A DNA stretch of 64,000 nt. It comes from Tachypleus tridentatus. Its lineage: Eukaryota > Arthropoda > Merostomata > Xiphosura > Limulidae. The position numbers were made by a program, and so were the translations under genes. Positions 59,906 through 64,000 of this stretch are shown piece by piece. Under the pieces are notes generated by a model that worked only from the letters and a program-made list of their open reading frames with translations, was not told the origin of the DNA and searched no databases. Where the stretch lies: assembly GCF_004210375.1 (NCBI RefSeq), contig NC_134837.1, positions 154,545,310 to 154,609,309 of the forward strand. Reading direction: 5' to 3'. Position 1 is the first letter of the stretch; each line of letters begins with the position of its first letter.

Positions 59906-60492
59906 CTGAAAGTAAATAAAAACAAAGTGATAAAGTTTATCATCACTAAAGACAGAAGTTGCAACAGAATACAAATTACTCTTTAAACTGATATGACTTA
60001 TGAAAATTAATTCAACTATTTTTGTTCACCAAAGTGTTAGAAATAACAAACTTTGTAAAGTGTTATCTTTTTTCCTTGAAAAGTCCCAAATTACAGACAA
60101 AGATATCTCAAAGTAATAACATGCTTTTGAAATTAGTTTGAAGTGTTTGATGTGAGATTTCAGTTATAGAAGTTTGAAGTCTTGGATGTGTAGCAAATTT
60201 GATGTGCTTTATTTTGGTTTGAAATTAAGGCCATTTCAAGTATTGCAGGTATACAATGTTGGACGTTTTTATGTTGAAGTAACCCTTTTGCTATGGGCAT
60301 CCATAACTACACATCTCATGAGGATTTTCTTGGTGAGTTACTTTCCCAAAATTCAGGTCCTTTGTAAAGGTCAGTTTTATGTTACTGGATATGGTAGCAT
60401 GAGCATACATGCACCCTGACATTGTAACTTCTACACTGTTATCCAGGCACAGTTGAAAGATCAATATAATAAAAATAATAAATTTATATATA

Positions 60493-60662
60493 TACAGGGT
60501 GTGGACAAGAAAAGTGGCCCCCTTGAAAATGCTGTTAATTTGTTATATATTTTATCAGATAACAGAAAAATGTGTAAAATGCACTTCATGAGATCTGTTC
60601 AAATATGATATCAAATAAATTAACATTTTCAAGGGAGGGGCACTTTTTTGTCCTCCCTTTTT
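60493..60662. mobile_element. Short mariner-type MITE with 33-bp inverted termini
   Basis: The left end ACAGGGTGTGGACAAGAAAA...CCTTGAAAATG and the right end 'cattttcaagggaggggcac'...TTGTCCTCCC are inverted repeats. Total about 170 bases, no coding capacity. In the intron between anoctamin exons b and c. Confidence 0.75.
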
Positions 60663-61130
60663 ATATAAATGTATAATGTTATCAAATTTAAGCTATTTTA
60701 TATGAGTTATAGTTTGTAGTTATTCTAGAATGAAAAAAGGCATTATTTATATTAATTTTCTAATTGCTTATAGTGGTCAAATCTATCAAGCCCATGCAGA
60801 GTTTCATTAGTAAAAATAACAGACAAAACATTAAGTTTTTTTTTGTACAAAAATTTTTGATAATTATCTGGAGGTTATAAAAATTTTGTATGTGAAATTT
60901 GAACATTTTCTGATGCAAACAAGTATTTCTAATCTTAAAATCAAAATTACTATGCATGTTGGATAGTCAACATGCTAAAAGAAAATAGGCACAAGAAAAG
61001 CATTACTTAAAAATAGTCTTAAAACTAAATAACAAAAAATTTGATATTTTGTGTATGAAAGCTCTAACAGAGACTGAAGAAGAGAATATTATTTATACAA
61101 CTTTAACATGTAAGTCTATATAATACTTAC

Positions 61131-61294
61131 CCCAGAGTGACATAAAAACAGCAAAAAATACAGCAGCACCATTGTCGAAAAGATGTGTTATTCTGACAAA
61201 AGTGCATGTCTGTCCTAGTTGTCCATATTTACATCCTTTTATGTCACACCAAGGACATAAAATGGTGTCTTCGTATTACTCACAAATGTCCTTA
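61131..61294 (-). pseudogene. ANO: Anoctamin exon b (Cys-rich loop, segment 2), TAA inside
   Basis: SKDICE, then TAA (61276-61278), then YEDTILCPWCDIKGCKYG and FVRITHLFDNGAAVFFAVF. It aligns without gaps to human ANO1 SMEMCDQRHNITMCPLCD, the stop falling on a Gln position, which fits CAA to TAA. Acceptor TTTTTACAG and donor TGGG|GTAAGT are sound. Confidence 0.9.
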
Positions 61295-61749
61295 CTGTAA
61301 AAAAAATGGTTTTGTTTTAAGTTTATAGAATAAACACAGTACAGCTGAACATTTAAATCAATCATAATATACAACTGTCAATTTCAATGATAATGCCACA
61401 TAAAATAACTGATTAACTGAAATTATGTTTAAATCAATTTGTCACAAAAATTATTAAAAATATTTTAAGGTACATTAATGGTTCAAAACATGTCAACCAA
61501 TAAAAACTAATGGTTCCAATTATTATTCTTTGCAATTATTCCAGCTACAAATGGCTTGTGTGAAAATAATTAATTAGCTAAACACTAATTAATTAGTCCA
61601 GTGATTAATCACTTACCACATTCCATCAATCACATGGCTCAAAGTAACTGATTTATCCAAGGTATAATTTAGAAAATGATCAAACATGAGTTATAAAAAC
61701 AACAAACTGTTTGATAACTCTTTTATCTTTTTCTTCCCCTTATTCATAC

Positions 61750-61884
61750 CTGTGAGCATCACCCAACAAGGTAAAGCACCCATACAGAAAACACAACGCT
61801 CCTACTACTGAAGCTGGAATCAGCATACAGGTGTAAAATCCAAGCCAAGCAAAGTACAGGCCTATCTTAACTCCAAAATATTCC
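61750..61884 (-). pseudogene. ANO: Anoctamin exon a (membrane segment 1)
   Basis: [19 protein letters not shown] followed by [20 protein letters not shown], the most conserved stretch of the family (I/R-x-Y-F-G-E-K-I-x-L-Y-F-A-W-L-G). Acceptor TTTTTTCAG and donor CACAG|GTATGA; entered and left at phase 2. Intact. Confidence 0.93.
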
Positions 61885-61899
61885 CTGAAAAAATTGAAA

Positions 61900-63590
61900 G
61901 GAACAAACAATGAAGTGATTCTTATCAAAATATAGTGGATACAACAACAAATGAGGAACTCCAAAAAATCCATCCATAAAAACCTTTTTTTTATAAAGAT
62001 TTGTCTCAATTTTAAACTCTGACTGGTATGAGAACAAAGTGATTTTCATGCTAAAACTAATAAAATGTATATATCTTTAATATTACAGTTTCCAAATTTC
62101 ATTTGCATAGCTTCTAGGATCTTCTAATTGAATATCAAGTTATTTTTGGTAAATATTTATATGTTATGCATTATTTTCTCTACCCTTACACTACATGAGC
62201 TTAGGCCATTTGTTTAACCTTGTAACCACACCAAAAAAAATGAATTAATATTTTTCCTTTCTAAAATCCCTGCAGATTACAATAAAAGCTTATCATTATT
62301 TATCCTGACTACCATCAGGCTTGCATCAGTTAAATATGACAACTTCCTATATGCTAAGCCTATGTAACAACCCAGGAATCACCTTGTATACACTTAGTTC
62401 AAATTACAGCATAAAATTATGTAATACACACGATCTTCAAAAGTATATACATATATTGCAAATAAATTAATCTATTTCTTCATTCATATATTCTAATGCT
62501 ACCTAATAAGTATTTTTTTTTTACTTTTATAACAAAAAAAATATGTGCATAAAAAATAACAAAATTCTAGTATTTAACTCTGAATGCTGTAATTTCTTTT
62601 GTTGTCAAAGACTTAAAGTAATGAGAAATGCTAACCCAAATTTTCCATGGGGCTGTTTTTCATTTTTTCCCCAAATTATTTATTAATTTCAAACACACAA
62701 TTTAGAGCACAAACAATAATAAACACAAAGCATACAATGTCTTATAATTATTACAATTTAACTGGTTTTCTAACCAAACATTGTGCATCAAAACAATTTC
62801 CTTATCTGGTTAAACTAAACATAGTGATAGCAGATTTGAATCTATGTTCCGAAAAACTTAAAAGCCATCCTGTGAACGAGATGGCATTATACATAAAACA
62901 GAATATTAAATATTTATTTTCTAATGGTTATCAATAATGTAATAGCAAATGTCAAAGACAGAAAGAGAGAGAATTATTTACATTTTTTGAAAGACTGTAT
63001 GTAAGAGAACAGAGCTTCATGGGATGGCTTGGTAACTATAACATTATGTTATGTACGAGGAAAATCTGCAAATCTGAAAGTTGTATTCAATCTTAGTCAA
63101 TCAAATACAAGTGACAAGATATCTAAGTTTAGCACTTTTTAACAAACAAGTGCCATCATGTGATACAGAAATGTAAACACTAAGACGTTACAAATTAAAA
63201 TATTTTACTTTTGAAATTCAGAAATTAAAACTATATTATATAATAGAAACATCTAATTAACTACATACTAATGCTATTAGATTTACATCTCTTTTGGTTA
63301 TTACCACATCTTTATAGAATTTTATAGCTCGAAGAAAATAATACATTAGCAACACGAGAGAATTCTCTCCCTCCTATCATGACTGACTTTCCTTACATAT
63401 AATTATTGTATTTAGAATGATCTCTTTCAAAACACAACTAGTATGAATAAAACTCCAACTGAGACTCTAAACATGGCATACAAATATAAGATGTTTTTTT
63501 GGTAATTTCAATCTTTAGGTAAAATTCAAAACTTTTACCAAGTGATTTTTTATATTAAATAAATAAATTCTGTCCAGGTAATTATTAACA
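61900..63590. other. Upstream anoctamin intron or flank
   Basis: The exon that should precede exon a (WYKYQPLDLIR-like) was not found. The 96-codon plus-strand frame at 62647-62937 has no recognisable motif. Confidence 0.4.
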
Positions 63591-63595
63591 CTCAC

Positions 63596-63699
63596 TTGAT
63601 GTCATCAAGAGGTTGTTTTTATATATTGCTGAAAACGAAGCCCGGTTGTTTGTTAACCATTTCCGAGGAGCTTTGTCATCTGAAGAATCACATTCCCCC
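63596..63699 (-). CDS. Candidate exon of unknown gene
   Basis: An open frame between a plausible acceptor (TATTATTAG) and a strong donor (TCAA|GTGAGT) encodes GECDSSDDKAPRKWLTNNRA followed by SFSAIYKNNLLMTS, entered after one base and left after one base. The amino acid composition looks coding. I do not recognise the peptide. It could be an N-terminal exon of the anoctamin (same strand, 1.7 kb upstream of exon a) or belong to another gene. Confidence 0.4.
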
Positions 63700-64000
63700 C
63701 TAATAATACATCAAAATAAATTATCAACATAACCATTATTTTACTGATACAGGAAGTGAAATATCTCCAAGTATAATGACAACTAATAAAAATATGTTAA
63801 AGTGTACTTTACTGGAAAATAATATTAATAACAAACTACAGGAGCAATTATATCACACAAATTCATCAGGTCATAAACCTGATATAACACACACTGGCTG
63901 TAGAAATAACTGTGAACAATACTTTTAACATATGAAAAATTGTACTTTCTCAATACTTTATCAACATCAAGCACACTTGGAAAGAAGAATCCAACAAGTT

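Larger units (their letters stand above)
44672..61884 (-). pseudogene. ANO: Anoctamin (TMEM16) gene, disabled
   Basis: Seven exons in the right order: 61884-61750, 61294-61131, 59905-59823, 57155-57079, 53498-53331, 46314-46217 and 44818-44672. They encode membrane segments and linkers of an ANO1-7-type anoctamin, a Ca2+-activated Cl- channel or lipid scramblase. Directly adjoining exons have matching phases. Ca2+-site residues are still visible: Asn and Glu of NAVAE (segment 6) and Glu and Asp of EIRLD (segment 8). Lesions: TAA at 61276-61278, a 1-base deletion at about 57113, TAA at 53442-53444 and TAA at 44688-44690. The exons for the linker after segment 2, the FYxAFFKG region, the segment 6-7 linker and the C-terminus were not found. 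The N-terminal cytoplasmic domain would lie beyond 62 kb. Retained introns show it is not a processed copy. Confidence 0.88.

Noticed and set aside
61276-61278. Alternative splicing that would skip the TAA in anoctamin exon b
   Set aside because: A GTGATG donor in exon a and an AAG acceptor after the TAA would keep frame, but the acceptor has no pyrimidine tract and the exon aligns gaplessly to ANO1 without it. Not favoured, though only RNA can exclude it.
1-64000. CRISPR arrays, operons, phage or plasmid features
   Set aside because: The window is animal nuclear DNA with introns and SINEs. The tandem arrays are minisatellites without spacer structure.

Overview
This is animal nuclear DNA: AT-rich, intron-rich, gene-poor and full of transposon debris, with exons flanked by GT/AG splice sites. 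The dense, well-preserved tRNA-derived SINEs, Tc1 elements, Penelope-like elements and the gene families suggest an arthropod. I think a horseshoe crab (Xiphosura) is most likely. That rests on memory of the SINE, not on a search.

Layout. 1-14.8 kb is repeat-dominated: SINEs on both strands, decayed Tc1 transposons and a 36-37 bp minisatellite. 15.0-15.4 kb holds an intact first coding exon of an LHFPL-type tetraspan gene (minus strand), with a CpG-dense stretch 0.35 kb upstream. 18.5-22.9 kb holds a Tc1 transposon with one premature stop, a broken hAT transposase and a Penelope-like element (PLE) fragment. 24.3-24.8 kb carries a voltage-gated potassium channel T1-domain exon with a frame break. 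30.2-43.0 kb is a four-exon ABHD14-like alpha/beta-hydrolase gene (minus strand); its introns hold a non-LTR ORF1 remnant, a PLE tail, a Tc1 element and three minisatellites. 44.7-61.9 kb (perhaps to 63.7 kb) is an anoctamin/TMEM16 gene (minus strand), seven exons recognisable.

The main result is that the ABHD14 and anoctamin genes both look dead while keeping good splice sites and exon phases. ABHD14 has a net 2-base loss in exon 3 and a TAA 25 codons before its old end. The anoctamin has three in-frame TAA codons, a 1-base deletion and several missing exons. Intron retention rules out processed pseudogenes. Fractionation of a duplicated segment, for instance after the whole-genome duplications reported for horseshoe crabs, would explain two dead neighbours, but that is inference.

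The repeats hold the other points of interest. Three SINE families with different tRNA-like heads share a 3' tail motif. A palindromic element present three times carries a CTGANGA...GAAAC motif resembling the hammerhead ribozymes of PLEs, and one copy lies beside a PLE coding fragment. A roughly 30-copy minisatellite lies inside the 3' part of a Tc1 element. No bacterial-type operon, CRISPR array, rRNA gene or functional tRNA gene is visible.
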